Origin: JADKAV01 sp963733395
Lineage (GTDB): Bacteria > Actinomycetota > Actinomycetes > S36-B12 > UBA10799
DNA: 64,000 nucleotides
Reading direction: 5' to 3'
NCBI GenBank assembly: GCA_963733395.1
Contig: CAVTCZ010000005.1
Span: 372,001-436,000, forward strand
Positions 38,671-47,436 of this stretch are shown piece by piece. Both the position numbers and the translations under genes were made by a program. Position 1 is the stretch's first letter; the number at the start of each line of letters is the position of its first letter. The notes beneath the pieces are model-generated. The model was not told the origin of the DNA and did no database searches. It saw only the letters and a program-made list of their open reading frames with translations.

Positions 38671-38763
38671 ACACCACCTCAGCGGCCGATGCAAGTACCG
38701 GTGGGACGCTCCGCGCTGCTTCGTTCCTGATCGGTCCCGGACCACCTCCGCCGGACCCGGCAT

Positions 38764-38778
38764 TAGGCTGCTGGCGTG
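38764..38778 (+). promoter_or_regulatory. leaderless promoter signature of the hydrolase gene
   Basis: TAGGCT (38764-38769), six bases, GTG at 38776. Confidence 0.5.
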
Positions 38779-39512
38779 GAACGGATCGCGGCGAACTCGG
38801 TATTGCCTGCCATCCGTGAGCCCTTGTCCCTGGCGACGGCAGACGGGTTGCACCTGGTGGGGGAACTGGCCACCCCATATCGGGTGGACCGGTGGCCACG
38901 CTCGTGTGCCTGCACCCCTTGCCCACCCACGGCGGGATGATGGACTCGCACCTGTTCCGAAAGGCCGCTTGGCGCCTGCCGGCTCTGGCGCAGTTGGCGG
39001 TCCTGCGCTTCAACACCCGCGGCACGAGCAGTGCGGCGGGCACCTCGGAGGGCGTCTTCGACGCCGGTAGTGCCGAGGGGCTGGACCTGCAAGCCGCAGT
39101 CGGCCTGGCCACGGACCGCGGCCTGCCCAACATCTGGCTGCTCGGCTGGAGCTTCGGCACCGATGTCGTGCTGCGGCACGGGCTGTTACCCGGCGTGGTG
39201 GGCGCGGTCCTGCTGAGCCCGCCGCTGCGCTATGCACAGGACACCGACCTGCGGCGCTGGGCCGCCGACGGCCGGCCGATGGTGGTCATGGTGCCCGAAC
39301 TCGACGACTTCCTGCCGCCGGCTGCGGCCGCCCCCCACTTCGCCGATGTCCCCCAGGCCGAACTCGTGGCGGTGCCAGGTGCCAAGCATCTGTGGGTGGG
39401 GGAGAAGTACACCTCGATCGTGTTCGATCAGATCGTGTCGACCGTCACCGGTCGGCCGACCAACTTGCCGTCCACGTGGGACGGCCCGATGAGTAAGTGG
39501 AGCGACCTATGA
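38776..39512 (+). CDS. alpha/beta hydrolase, one frameshift
   Basis: The reconstructed protein of about 245 residues begins 'VERIAANSVLPAIREP' and has the oxyanion strand 'CLHPLPTHGGMMD', the nucleophile elbow 'LLGWSFGTDVV' (G-x-S-x-G), 'PELDDFLPP' as a possible acid, and 'PGAKHLWVG' with the His. This resembles the dienelactone-hydrolase-like serine hydrolases. The frame changes between 38884 and 38891, where one base appears to be missing. Its stop overlaps the following SDR gene start by 4 bases (ATGA). The substrate is unknown. Confidence 0.78.
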
Positions 39513-40267
39513 ACCAGCTCGAAGGCAAGAAGGCGATCGTGACCGGGGCCTCCCGGGGGATCGGCAAGGACATCGCGCTCGAGTTCGCGCGACAGGGCGC
39601 GGATGTGGCGGTCATCGCCCGCAACCAGGAGTTGCTCGACGACGTCGCCGGGCAGATCCGCGACCTCGGCCGGACAGCGGTGGTGCAGGTCGCCGATGTG
39701 ACGCAGGAGGAGCAGATCACCGCGGCGGTCAACCAGGCGGTCGAAGGACTCGCAGGCCTCGATGTCGTGGTGAACAACGCGGGCGGCAACAGTTTCTCGT
39801 CACCGCTGGTCGGGATGCGGTTCAGCGGCTGGACCAAGACGCAGCAGTTGAACGTCGAATCGGCGGTCCACGTGTTGCAGGCAGTGGGGCCGGTGCTCAT
39901 GGGCCAGAAGTCCGGGTCGGTCATCAATATGGCCAGTGTGGCCGGGCTCGCCGGGGCGCCGTTGATGAGCCACTACGGAGCCGCGAAGGCAGCGATCATC
40001 TCCTTGACCCGCAGCGTCGCCGTGGAGTGGGCCTGGGCCGGCATCCGGGTGAACACGCTGCTGCCGGGGTGGATCGAGACCGACCTCACCCAGTTCCTGC
40101 GCGACGCACCCGATGGCGGCGCGGGGGCGCTGGCCCGGGTGCCGATGCAGCGCTGGGGGCAACCGGCCGAGATCGCGGCGGGTGCCGTCTTCCTCGCCTC
40201 GGACGCCTCGTCGTTCATGACCGGACAGGAACTGGTCCTGGACGGTGGCCTGACGGTCATGCCCTGA
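39509..40267 (+). CDS. short-chain dehydrogenase/reductase (FabG-like)
   Basis: This 252-residue classical SDR has the cofactor loop 'TGASRGIGKDIA' (TGxxxGxG), the 'NNAGG' motif, the catalytic Ser in 'INMASVAGLAG', the YxxxK pair 'SHYGAAKAAI', and a C-terminus 'TGQELVLDGGLTV'. Arg in 'VIARNQE' after strand two suggests NADP preference. The ATG at 39509 overlaps the hydrolase stop. The substrate is not set by the sequence. FabG-like 3-oxoacyl reductases are the nearest general type. Confidence 0.9.
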   Translation: MNQLEGKKAIVTGASRGIGKDIALEFARQGADVAVIARNQELLDDVAGQIRDLGRTAVVQVADVTQEEQITAAVNQAVEGLAGLDVVVNNAGGNSFSSPLVGMRFSGWTKTQQLNVESAVHVLQAVGPVLMGQKSGSVINMASVAGLAGAPLMSHYGAAKAAIISLTRSVAVEWAWAGIRVNTLLPGWIETDLTQFLRDAPDGGAGALARVPMQRWGQPAEIAAGAVFLASDASSFMTGQELVLDGGLTVMP

Positions 40268-40313
40268 GACCCCCGACTTGCCGGGCATGACCGGGATCGG
40301 AGAGGGTGGAGGC

Positions 40314-40740
40314 ATGGGTAAGGGAATCGACAAGATGCACAGCGGGATCGACACGCTGCAAGAGGCACTGGCCGCGATCGACGAAGCGGTCGGCAAAGCC
40401 GATACGGCGCTGATCGACACGGACAAGGCGCTCGGCGGCGCCGACGCCGTGCTGATCACGGCGGACGACACGCTGTACCTGGCCGAGAAGGGGTTGGACA
40501 CCGGACGACGGGTGTTGCCCAAACTTGCGCTCGGCGTCGCCCTCGTCGGGGTCGGCGTCGTGGTGGCCGTTGCCATCCGCAAAGTCGCGCATGGGCAAGG
40601 CGGCGGCGCAGGAGGACATCTTGGAGCAGCCCGAAGAGCCACTGGCCGGTCCGAGCATCCAGGACGTCGCCGAGGACGGCGAAACGGACGCCAGCGACCT
40701 GGCCGACGCCGCCGACGCTGTCGATAGTGAGCGGGGATGA
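40314..40740 (+). CDS. hypothetical protein with one membrane helix, one frameshift
   Basis: The reconstructed 141-residue protein starts with a Asp/Ala-rich helical region ('GIDTLQEALAAIDEAVGKA') that repeats about every 14 residues. A membrane helix 'LALGVALVGVGVVVAVAI' and an acidic tail ('DASDLADAADAVDSERG') follow. An extra A in the run before 'SRMGKAAAQEDILEQ' (near 40582) breaks the frame. No family recognised. The stop overlaps the next ATG. Confidence 0.6.
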
Positions 40741-41471
40741 CACAGGTCGTACTGCTCCACGCCTTCCCGGTCAACCGGCACCTGTGGGACGCGCAGGTCG
40801 AGTACCTCACCAAGGCGGGGTTCAAGGTCACTGCCCCGGACCTCGCGGGCTTCGGGGAGTCCAGACTCCCGCAGGAGCCCACCTTGGCGCAGATGGCCGA
40901 ACAGGCGATCGCGCACGTCAGCCGGCCGGCAGTCTTCGCGGGGCTGTCGATGGGTGGGTACCTGCTCATGGAGATCCTGCGGCAGGCGCCGCACTTGGTC
41001 GACGGTGCGCTGTTCATGGACACCAAGGCGACTGCGGACCCCCCGGCGGCGCGGGCGCTGCGGTTGCAGGTGGCCGACGAGGTGCTCGCTGCCGGACACA
41101 CCCGGGCGCTGGCCGACGCCCTGATCCCCAACCTGCTGGGCGCGACCACCCGGGCCGAGCGCCCCGAGGTGGTGGCCACCGTCAGGTCCTGGATCGAAGC
41201 GGCGCCGCCGGTGGCGGTGGCCTCCGCCCAGCGGGCGATGGCGGACCGCCCGGATTCGCTGGAGACGCTGCGGACCTACGAGGGCCCGGCAGTGGTGGTC
41301 TGGGGTTCGGAGGACACGATCTCCCCAGAGGCCGACCAGCGGGCCATGCTCGCGGCAATGCCGCAGGCGGTGGCCCGGGAGATCCCCGGCGCAGGCCATC
41401 TCAGTGCGGTGGAGGATCCGCTCGCGGTGAACGATGTGCTCCTCGAGGTGCTCAGCGATTGGAACGCCTGA
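40737..41471 (+). CDS. alpha/beta hydrolase
   Basis: This compact 244-residue alpha/beta hydrolase has 'VLLHAFPVNRHLWD' for the oxyanion hole, the nucleophile elbow 'VFAGLSMGGYLLME', a late Asp in 'VVWGSEDTISPEAD' and His in 'IPGAGHLSAVEDP'. The complete Ser-Asp-His triad suggests an active esterase or lactonase such as the 3-oxoadipate enol-lactonase group. The exact substrate is not shown. The ATG overlaps the preceding stop. Confidence 0.88.
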   Translation: MTQVVLLHAFPVNRHLWDAQVEYLTKAGFKVTAPDLAGFGESRLPQEPTLAQMAEQAIAHVSRPAVFAGLSMGGYLLMEILRQAPHLVDGALFMDTKATADPPAARALRLQVADEVLAAGHTRALADALIPNLLGATTRAERPEVVATVRSWIEAAPPVAVASAQRAMADRPDSLETLRTYEGPAVVVWGSEDTISPEADQRAMLAAMPQAVAREIPGAGHLSAVEDPLAVNDVLLEVLSDWNA

Positions 41472-41473
41472 CC

Positions 41474-41489
41474 TAGGCTGGAAGGCGTG
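41474..41489 (+). promoter_or_regulatory. leaderless promoter signature of the ABC-F gene
   Basis: TAGGCT (41474-41479), seven bases, GTG at 41487. Confidence 0.5.
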
Positions 41490-43229
41490 CCCGCCCTCGT
41501 CGTCACCGACTCGTTGACCGTTCGCAAGGGCACCAACACGGTGCTGGCCGAGGTGTCCCTCGGTCTGTCGGACGGCGACCGGATCGGGGTGGTCGGGCGC
41601 AACGGATCCGGCAAGTCGACGCTGTTGCGGGCGCTCGCCGGGCAGGAGCACGCCGATGCCGGCCGAGTGACCGTCAGCGGCGGCACCTCGGTGCGCCTGG
41701 TGACCCAGCACGACACCTTGCCCGACGGATCGGTCCGGCAGGTGGTGGTCGGTGAGGGACCGGTGCACGAGTGGGCCTCGGACCCGCGGATCCGGGCCGT
41801 AGTGGCGGGACTGCTCGAGGAATCGTGGCTGGACCAGGACACCTCGTCGCTGAGCGGGGGTCAATCCCGCCGGGTTGCACTGGCGGCGGCGCTGGTGGCG
41901 CAACCGGACGTACTCCTGCTGGACGAGCCGACCAACCACTTGGACATCGAGGCGATCGGCTGGCTTGCGCAGCACCTGCTGGCCTGGCCCCGCGGCCGCC
42001 GGGCGATCGTCGTGGTGACCCACGACCGCTGGTTCCTCGACGAGGTGACCGAGCGCACCTGGGAGGTCGGCGCAGGTGTCGTGGACCAGTACGACGGCGG
42101 GTACGCGGCCTACGTGCTGGCCAAGGCCGAGCGGGAGCAGCAGCGGCAGGCGATCGAAGCCCGCCGGCAGAACCTGCTGCGCAAGGAGCTGGCGTGGCTG
42201 CGCCGGGGTCCGCCGGCGCGCACGTCGAAGCCCAAGTTCCGGCAGGACGCAGCCTTGGCGCTGATCGAGGACGAACCGCCGCCGCGTGACCGGCTGGCAC
42301 TGCAACGCGTGAGTATGAACCGCCTGGGTAAGCAGGTCCTCGACCTGGCCGACGTCACGGTGAGTCCGGCGCCGGATGTGGCGCCGGTGTTGCGGCACGT
42401 GACCTGGGGCATCGGGCCGGGTGACCGGATCGGTTTGCTGGGCCGGAACGGGGCTGGCAAGACCACCCTGCTGCGACTGCTCGACGGGCAGTTGGATCCC
42501 GCTGCGGGACGGGTCAAACGGGGCAAGACCGTCCACCCGGCCATCGTCGATCAGCGGCTGCCCAGCATCGACGCAGAAGCCCGGGTGCTGCCGTGGCTGC
42601 AGGAGGTGGGCAATCGGGTCGAGGTCAGTAGCGGCGACGAGTTGACCCCGTCGCAGCTGCTCGAGCAGTTCGGCTTCACCGGCGATGCCCCATGGAAGCG
42701 GCTCGGGGACCTCTCGGGTGGGGAGTTGCGACGGTTGCACCTGCTGCGCACCTTCTTGAGCGGGGCGAACCTGCTGATGCTCGACGAGCCCACCAACGAC
42801 CTGGATACCGAGACCCTGACCGTGCTCGAGGACGTGCTGGACACCTGGCCGGGCAGTCTCATCGTCGTTTCCCACGATCGCTATTTCCTGGAGCGGGTGT
42901 GCGATGACGTCTGGGCGGTGCGTGACGGCGGGCTCGAGCATCTGCCCGGCGGCGTCGAGCAGTACGTGACGGCCGCGCGGCCCGGGCCGGCACCGGCATC
43001 CGTGCGCACCGGGGGCGATACCCGGACGGCCCGCAAGGAGTTGTCGCGGGTCGAGCGGGAGTTGGGAAAGGTGCAGGCGCGCATCGAGGGCCTGCACCTG
43101 GCCATGGCGGACGCTGCCACCGACGGGGAGGCACTGGTCGGGTTGGGCAAGGATCTGGCCGACGCGCAGCGGGATCTCGAAGCACTGGAGAACCGCTGGC
43201 TGGAGGTGGCTGAGCAGGCGGAGGGGTGA
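41487..43229 (+). CDS. ABC-F family ATPase
   Basis: ABC-F proteins are soluble twin ATPases that act on the ribosome, some as antibiotic-protection factors. The 580-residue protein has two ATPase domains without membrane segments: Walker A 'VGRNGSGKSTLLRAL' and 'LGRNGAGKTTLLRLL', signatures 'LSGGQSRRVALAAAL' and 'DLSGGELRRLHLL', joined by a charged linker. The C-terminal 70 residues are a coiled coil ('KELSRVERELGKVQARIEGL'). It is Uup/EttA-like in layout. Which ribosome state it acts on cannot be told. Confidence 0.92.
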   Translation: MPALVVTDSLTVRKGTNTVLAEVSLGLSDGDRIGVVGRNGSGKSTLLRALAGQEHADAGRVTVSGGTSVRLVTQHDTLPDGSVRQVVVGEGPVHEWASDPRIRAVVAGLLEESWLDQDTSSLSGGQSRRVALAAALVAQPDVLLLDEPTNHLDIEAIGWLAQHLLAWPRGRRAIVVVTHDRWFLDEVTERTWEVGAGVVDQYDGGYAAYVLAKAEREQQRQAIEARRQNLLRKELAWLRRGPPARTSKPKFRQDAALALIEDEPPPRDRLALQRVSMNRLGKQVLDLADVTVSPAPDVAPVLRHVTWGIGPGDRIGLLGRNGAGKTTLLRLLDGQLDPAAGRVKRGKTVHPAIVDQRLPSIDAEARVLPWLQEVGNRVEVSSGDELTPSQLLEQFGFTGDAPWKRLGDLSGGELRRLHLLRTFLSGANLLMLDEPTNDLDTETLTVLEDVLDTWPGSLIVVSHDRYFLERVCDDVWAVRDGGLEHLPGGVEQYVTAARPGPAPASVRTGGDTRTARKELSRVERELGKVQARIEGLHLAMADAATDGEALVGLGKDLADAQRDLEALENRWLEVAEQAEG

Positions 43230-43301
43230 ACGCTGCTCGAGGTGCCGGGTTCAGGCGCCGAGTGTTGCGTCGTTGCTGCCCGTCCGCGGCGAGGATGCGC
43301 A

Positions 43302-43387
43302 GTTCGTTAGACGTTGTCCCGTTGGTGAGCGAAGACACGCGTGCAAACGCTCACCAACGGGACAACGTCAACGAACGGGACAACGTC
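43302..43387. repeat. perfect 22-base-arm palindrome with a third half copy
   Basis: Arms 43310-43331 and 43348-43369 are exact inverted copies of 22 bases around a 16-base loop holding GACACGCGTG. A third, direct half of the arm sits at 43370-43387. Flanks on both sides carry the motif AACGTC-N-AACGAAC (inverted on the left), which recurs at 62573. It separates the convergent ends of the ABC-F and PPOX genes. Confidence 0.92.
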
Positions 43388-43408
43388 TCACCAGGCCGCG
43401 TCGATGCC

Positions 43409-43804
43409 TCAGATGACCTTCGTGACCACCTTGTCGGCGATGACCCGGACCACCACGCGGACGTTGTCGGTCCCGTCGTCGGCCGGGTAGCGATCCCACC
43501 CCTGGTAGGCGAGTGCGAACTTGTCGATCAGCTCGCGGCCCCCCTCCCGGGTCATCTCCACATGGCCACGGACCTCGACGTATGAGTACGGCTGGTCCTT
43601 GTCGAAGATCAGCACCGTGCAGCGGGGGTCACGTACCAGGTTCCGGTGCTTGCGGCGGCCCTCGACCGTCGAGATCAACAGGTCGTCGCCATCGCGCTCG
43701 TACCAGACCACACTGCTCTGCGGCTGACCGTCGGGCTCGATGGTCGAAATCGTGGCGAACTGCTTCGGCTTGTCCAGCAGCGTGCGTGCCTTCTCGTTGA
43801 GCAT
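43409..43804 (-). CDS. PPOX-class F420/FMN-dependent oxidoreductase
   Basis: The 131-residue split-barrel protein belongs to the pyridoxamine-5-phosphate-oxidase-like family. Landmarks are 'FATISTIEPDGQPQSSVVWY', 'ISTVEGRRKHRNLVRDPRCT' and 'YVEVRGHVEM'. Actinobacterial members such as Rv1155 bind F420. The start is the ATG at 43804, which shares a base with the stop of the crotonyl-CoA reductase gene (TGATG), so the two are co-translated. The substrate is unknown. Confidence 0.88.
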   Translation of the reverse strand: MLNEKARTLLDKPKQFATISTIEPDGQPQSSVVWYERDGDDLLISTVEGRRKHRNLVRDPRCTVLIFDKDQPYSYVEVRGHVEMTREGGRELIDKFALAYQGWDRYPADDGTDNVRVVVRVIADKVVTKVI

Positions 43805-45138
43805 CACGTGTTGCGGAAGCGGTTGATCTCGGTCTGGAACTTCGCGCGCTTCTCCGGATCGCGCACGCCGAGGCCCTCCTCCGGGGCCAGGCACAGCACG
43901 CCGACCTTGCCCTGGTGCTGGTTGCGGTGCACCTCGAAGGCGGCCTGCCCGGTTTGCTCGAGCGGGAAGGTCTTGCTCAAGGTCGGGTGGATCATGCCCT
44001 TGTCGATGAGCCGGTTGGCCTCGTAGGACTCCTTGTAGTTGGCGAAGTGCGAGCCGATGATCCGCTTGAGGTTCATCCACAGGTAGCGGTTGTCGTACTC
44101 GTGCATGTAACCGGACGTGGACGCGCAGGTGACGATCGTGCCGCCCTTCTTGGCGACGTACACGCTGGCACCGAACGTCTCGCGGCCCGGGTGTTCGTAG
44201 ACGATGTCCACGTCCTCACCGCCGGTGAGTTCCCGGATCTTCTTGCCGAGGCGCTGCCATTCCTTCGGGTTCTGGGTGTGCTCGTCCTTCCAGAACTGGT
44301 AGCCCTCAGCGTTGCGGTCGATGATGTACTCCGCGCCCATCTTCCGGCAGATCTCGGCCTTCTCCGGGCTCGAGACGACGCAGATCGGGATCGCCCCGCC
44401 GTTGAGGGCGTACTGGGTCGCGTACGAGCCCAGGCCGCCGGACGCGCCCCAGATCAGCACCACGTCGCCCTGCTTCATGCCAGCGCCGTTGCGGGAGACC
44501 AACTGCCGGTAGGCGGTGGAGTTCACCAGGCCCGGGGCTGCGGCTTCCTCCCAGGTGAGGTGGGCGGGCTTGGGCATGAGTTGGTTGGACTTGACCAGTG
44601 CGATCTCGGCCAAACCGCCGAAGTTGGTCTCGAAGCCCCAGATCCGCTGCTCCGGGTCCATCATGGTGTCGTTGTGGCCGGCGGGGTTCTCCAGCTCGAC
44701 GCTCAGGCAGTGGGCGACCACCTCGTCGCCGGGGTTCCAGGCGTTGACGCCGGGGCCGGTGCGCAGGACGACGCCGGACAGGTCGGAGCCGATGATGTGG
44801 TAGGGCAGGTCATGGCGCTTCGCCAGCGGGTGGGAGCGGCCGTAGCGCTCCAGGAAGCCGAAGGTCGACACCGGTTCGAAGATGGACGTCCACACGGTGT
44901 TGTAGTTGATCGACGAGGCCATGACCGCGACGAGGGCCTCACCGGGGCCGAGCTCCGGAACCGGGACCTCGTCGAGGTGCAACGACTTGCGGGGGTCCTT
45001 CTCGCGGGTGGGGAGGTCCGCGAACATGCCCACGTCCTCCTTGTGGACGGTGACCGCCTGGTATGAGTCGGGGATCTCAATGGCCGCGAACTCAGTCGCG
45101 GGCGCGTCGTTGAGGATGGCATCGAGAATCTTCTGCAT
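43804..45138 (-). CDS. ccr: crotonyl-CoA carboxylase/reductase
   Basis: Ccr reductively carboxylates crotonyl-CoA with NADPH and CO2 to ethylmalonyl-CoA, the key step of the ethylmalonyl-CoA pathway, or supplies extender units. The 444-residue medium-chain dehydrogenase-like protein has 'SSINYNTVWTSIFEP', 'HIIGSDLSGVVLR', the cofactor loop 'IWGASGGLGSYATQYAL' and the family-specific 'GYMHEYDNRYLWMNLKRIIG'. The ATG at 45138 has a CGGGAG ribosome site. Upstream the segment TATTAGCGT may hold the -10. The PPOX gene follows directly. Confidence 0.95.
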   Translation of the reverse strand: MQKILDAILNDAPATEFAAIEIPDSYQAVTVHKEDVGMFADLPTREKDPRKSLHLDEVPVPELGPGEALVAVMASSINYNTVWTSIFEPVSTFGFLERYGRSHPLAKRHDLPYHIIGSDLSGVVLRTGPGVNAWNPGDEVVAHCLSVELENPAGHNDTMMDPEQRIWGFETNFGGLAEIALVKSNQLMPKPAHLTWEEAAAPGLVNSTAYRQLVSRNGAGMKQGDVVLIWGASGGLGSYATQYALNGGAIPICVVSSPEKAEICRKMGAEYIIDRNAEGYQFWKDEHTQNPKEWQRLGKKIRELTGGEDVDIVYEHPGRETFGASVYVAKKGGTIVTCASTSGYMHEYDNRYLWMNLKRIIGSHFANYKESYEANRLIDKGMIHPTLSKTFPLEQTGQAAFEVHRNQHQGKVGVLCLAPEEGLGVRDPEKRAKFQTEINRFRNT

Positions 45139-45266
45139 GATTGCTCCCGTTTCGTGAACCTCCCTTCACGCTAATAGGTGACGTTCTGTGATCGTGAGTG
45201 GGGTTCCGGTGTTGGCGCTGCCTCCCCGGATCGCCGCCCGCTAAGTTCCGTGGCGGGAGGTTCGTG

Positions 45267-46865
45267 ATGATGGGACGACGTCTGTTCGCAATGGTCGGTG
45301 CGTGCGCCGTGGTGGCCTCCGGGGTGGTGGTGGCGGCCCCTGTGCAGGCCGAGGTGGCCTCGGTGACGATCACCAAGGAACGCACCGGCGCCAACCCGAT
45401 CGTGGCTGGCGCAGCCAGCGGCACCGAGTTCACGATCACGGTGACGAACACGGGTTCGCAAACCCAGCCCGTGGTGGTTGAGGACCCGGCGCCCTACGGG
45501 CTCGTGTTCACCGAGGCCACCAGCCAGGAACTGACGTGCCAGCCCATCGTCGGCGGGCTGGTGACCTGTGAGGGCGATGTGGCTGCCCAAGCCGCCGCGG
45601 TGGTGAAGGTGAAGGCGACGGCGCCGGCGTGGGTGCGGCCTCAGACGCTGACCAACTGTGCGTGGGTCTACCCCGCCTGGCGCAAACAGGATCGCGTGAC
45701 ACCGAGCAACGGGGTCAACTGCGCTGCTGCAGTGGCGTCGGCCCAGATGGACCCCTGGCTGGCTGAGGCCACCGTCGATGTCGTCAACGACGCCGACCTC
45801 GCACTGACCGCCTCGCATGCATCCCAATACGACCAGGTGGACCCGGGCAAGGACGCCGTGGTCGACTTCGCCGTGAAGAACAACGGCCCCTCCGATGCCT
45901 CCGGGCCGATCACGGTCAAGGGGACCCTGCCCGCCGGGCTGACCTTCGTCTCCGGCAGTGCGCCCTGGTCATGCGCCGCCGCCGGGCAGGCCGTTGAGTG
46001 CACGTGGATGCCGGTGCAGCCCGTTCAGGTCCAGCCGAACATCCCGGTGCCCTCGGGCATGCTGCTGGCCGGGGCCAGTGCCCCGCCGCTCTCGTGGACC
46101 GTGACGACCGCCAAGCCGGGTGTCGTGCCGTCCTACCCGGTGAGTGCCACGGCCTCCTCGGCGTCGGCCGATTCCAAGCCGGCCAACAACACCGCCACCA
46201 CCCCGATCGGGGTGACCCCGGTGGATGTGGCCATCGCGAAGTCCGCCGCCGGGCCGTTCGCCATCGACGAGCAGGGGGTCTGGAAGCTGACCGTGACCAA
46301 CGTCGGGACCATCGACGATGCCGGGGTCATGACCTTGGTCGACACGTTGCCGGCGGGGTCGACCCTCGTGTCGGCCGCAGGGGTGGGTTGGAACTGCACG
46401 GCTGCCGGATTCACGGTGACCTGCACGCACATCGGACTGACCAAGGGCGAGGTGTCCGAACTCACCGTGACCACCGATGTGAAGTCCGGCTTCCCGGAGG
46501 TCACCAACAACGCCACGGTGACCAGCACTTCCTATGAGAAGGAGACCGGCAACAACACCACGTCGGCCAAGGCCAAGGTGCGCCGGGCCGCCCAGACCGC
46601 TGCCCCGCTGCCCGCCTCGCCCACCCGGGTCAAATCGGGCAAGACCAAGCAGGGACAGAAGCTGCGCACCCGCGTGCTGTGCCGGCCGGTGAAGGCCACG
46701 GCCGCCGGCGAGGTCGCGTTCTGCAAGGTGACGCGGTCCGGCGGGATCGTCCGGGTGAAGGTGCTCGGGTCCCGGCCGATGAAGGTGACCGTGATCCAGA
46801 CCGCGAAGGGTACGGACAGGTACAAGCCGTTCGTGCAACGCAAGACCTACATCGTGCGGCCGTAG
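45267..46865 (+). CDS. secreted protein with DUF11-type repeats
   Basis: The 532-residue protein begins with a signal peptide ('LFAMVGACAVVASGVVV', likely cut after AQA). Three or so Ig-like DUF11 domains follow, each with phrases such as 'FTITVTNTG', 'VDFAVKNNGPSDASG' and 'WKLTVTNVGTIDDAG' and ending near 'NNTAT' or 'NNTTS'. A basic C-terminal domain rich in Lys/Arg/Val lacks an LPxTG signal or membrane anchor. It is probably exported to the cell surface or medium. A GGGAGG site precedes the start. GTG 45264 and ATG 45270 are alternatives. Confidence 0.82.
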   Translation: MMGRRLFAMVGACAVVASGVVVAAPVQAEVASVTITKERTGANPIVAGAASGTEFTITVTNTGSQTQPVVVEDPAPYGLVFTEATSQELTCQPIVGGLVTCEGDVAAQAAAVVKVKATAPAWVRPQTLTNCAWVYPAWRKQDRVTPSNGVNCAAAVASAQMDPWLAEATVDVVNDADLALTASHASQYDQVDPGKDAVVDFAVKNNGPSDASGPITVKGTLPAGLTFVSGSAPWSCAAAGQAVECTWMPVQPVQVQPNIPVPSGMLLAGASAPPLSWTVTTAKPGVVPSYPVSATASSASADSKPANNTATTPIGVTPVDVAIAKSAAGPFAIDEQGVWKLTVTNVGTIDDAGVMTLVDTLPAGSTLVSAAGVGWNCTAAGFTVTCTHIGLTKGEVSELTVTTDVKSGFPEVTNNATVTSTSYEKETGNNTTSAKAKVRRAAQTAAPLPASPTRVKSGKTKQGQKLRTRVLCRPVKATAAGEVAFCKVTRSGGIVRVKVLGSRPMKVTVIQTAKGTDRYKPFVQRKTYIVRP

Positions 46866-46883
46866 CAGGGCTCGCGCCGTCGA

Positions 46884-46935
46884 GTGTTGCGAAGGTGCAG
46901 CGGCACGCCAGGGTGTCCGTGCACCTTCGCAGCAC
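46884..46935. repeat. palindrome between DUF11 protein gene and mce
   Basis: Arms of 16 bases (46884-46899, GTGTTGCGAAGGTGCA; 46920-46935) pair with one mismatch. The 20-base interior includes GGCACGCC and GGTGTCC, like the core in the other palindromes. Both flanking genes end here. No T-tract. Confidence 0.82.
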
Positions 46936-46964
46936 TGCCGCACCGGGCCGTTGCGCCGCGGGGG

Positions 46965-47387
46965 TCAGTGCCCGTCGCCCGGCTCCACCAGTTCGATGAG
47001 CACGCCGCCACAGTCCTTCGGGTGCGCGAAGTTGACCCGGGATCCGGCGGTGCCGCGCTTGGGCGCTTCGTAGAGCATCCGCACGCCGGCCGCACGCAAC
47101 TCGTCGGCGGCCACCTCGATGTCGCTGACGCGGTAGGCCACCTGCTGGATGCCCTCCCCGCTGCGGGCGAGGAACTTGCCGATGGGGGAGTCATCGGACA
47201 ACGGTGCCAGCAACTGGATGCAGGAACCGCTGTCGCCCACTGCCATCATGGCCTCGCGCACCCCCTGCTCCTCGTTGGTCTCCTCATGGACCAGGTCCAT
47301 GCCGAAGGCGTCCTGGTAGAAGGCGATGGCCTGGTCCAAGTCCCGCACAGCCAGTCCTACGTGGTCGATCGCAGTCACAAAACCCAT
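46965..47387 (-). CDS. mce: methylmalonyl-CoA epimerase
   Basis: The epimerase interconverts (R)- and (S)-methylmalonyl-CoA and, in related enzymes, ethylmalonyl-CoA. The 140-residue vicinal-oxygen-chelate protein has 'AIDHVGLAVRDLDQAIAFYQ' with the metal His, 'GIQQVAYRVSDIE' and 'DCGGVLIELVEPG' with the metal Glu. It is divergent from the thiolase gene 49 bases away and belongs with meaB and ccr to the B12-linked acyl-CoA pathway. Confidence 0.94.
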   Translation of the reverse strand: MGFVTAIDHVGLAVRDLDQAIAFYQDAFGMDLVHEETNEEQGVREAMMAVGDSGSCIQLLAPLSDDSPIGKFLARSGEGIQQVAYRVSDIEVAADELRAAGVRMLYEAPKRGTAGSRVNFAHPKDCGGVLIELVEPGDGH

Positions 47388-47436
47388 GGGGATATCGTGG
47401 CACTAGGCGTATATCCACCGACTCAGGAGGTCTGCC

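Noticed and set aside
38469..38672. Similar open reading frames in both copies of the 200-base element (minus 38469-38672 and plus 62426-63202)
   Set aside because: The protein similarity follows directly from the DNA repeat, there is no ribosome site or family match, and the frames differ in length. The folding structure explains the conservation better.
40257..43097. Very long minus-strand open frame of 946 codons opposite the SDR, hydrolase and ABC-F genes
   Set aside because: High GC causes long antisense frames. Its sequence is low-complexity and the opposite strand encodes three well-recognised proteins.
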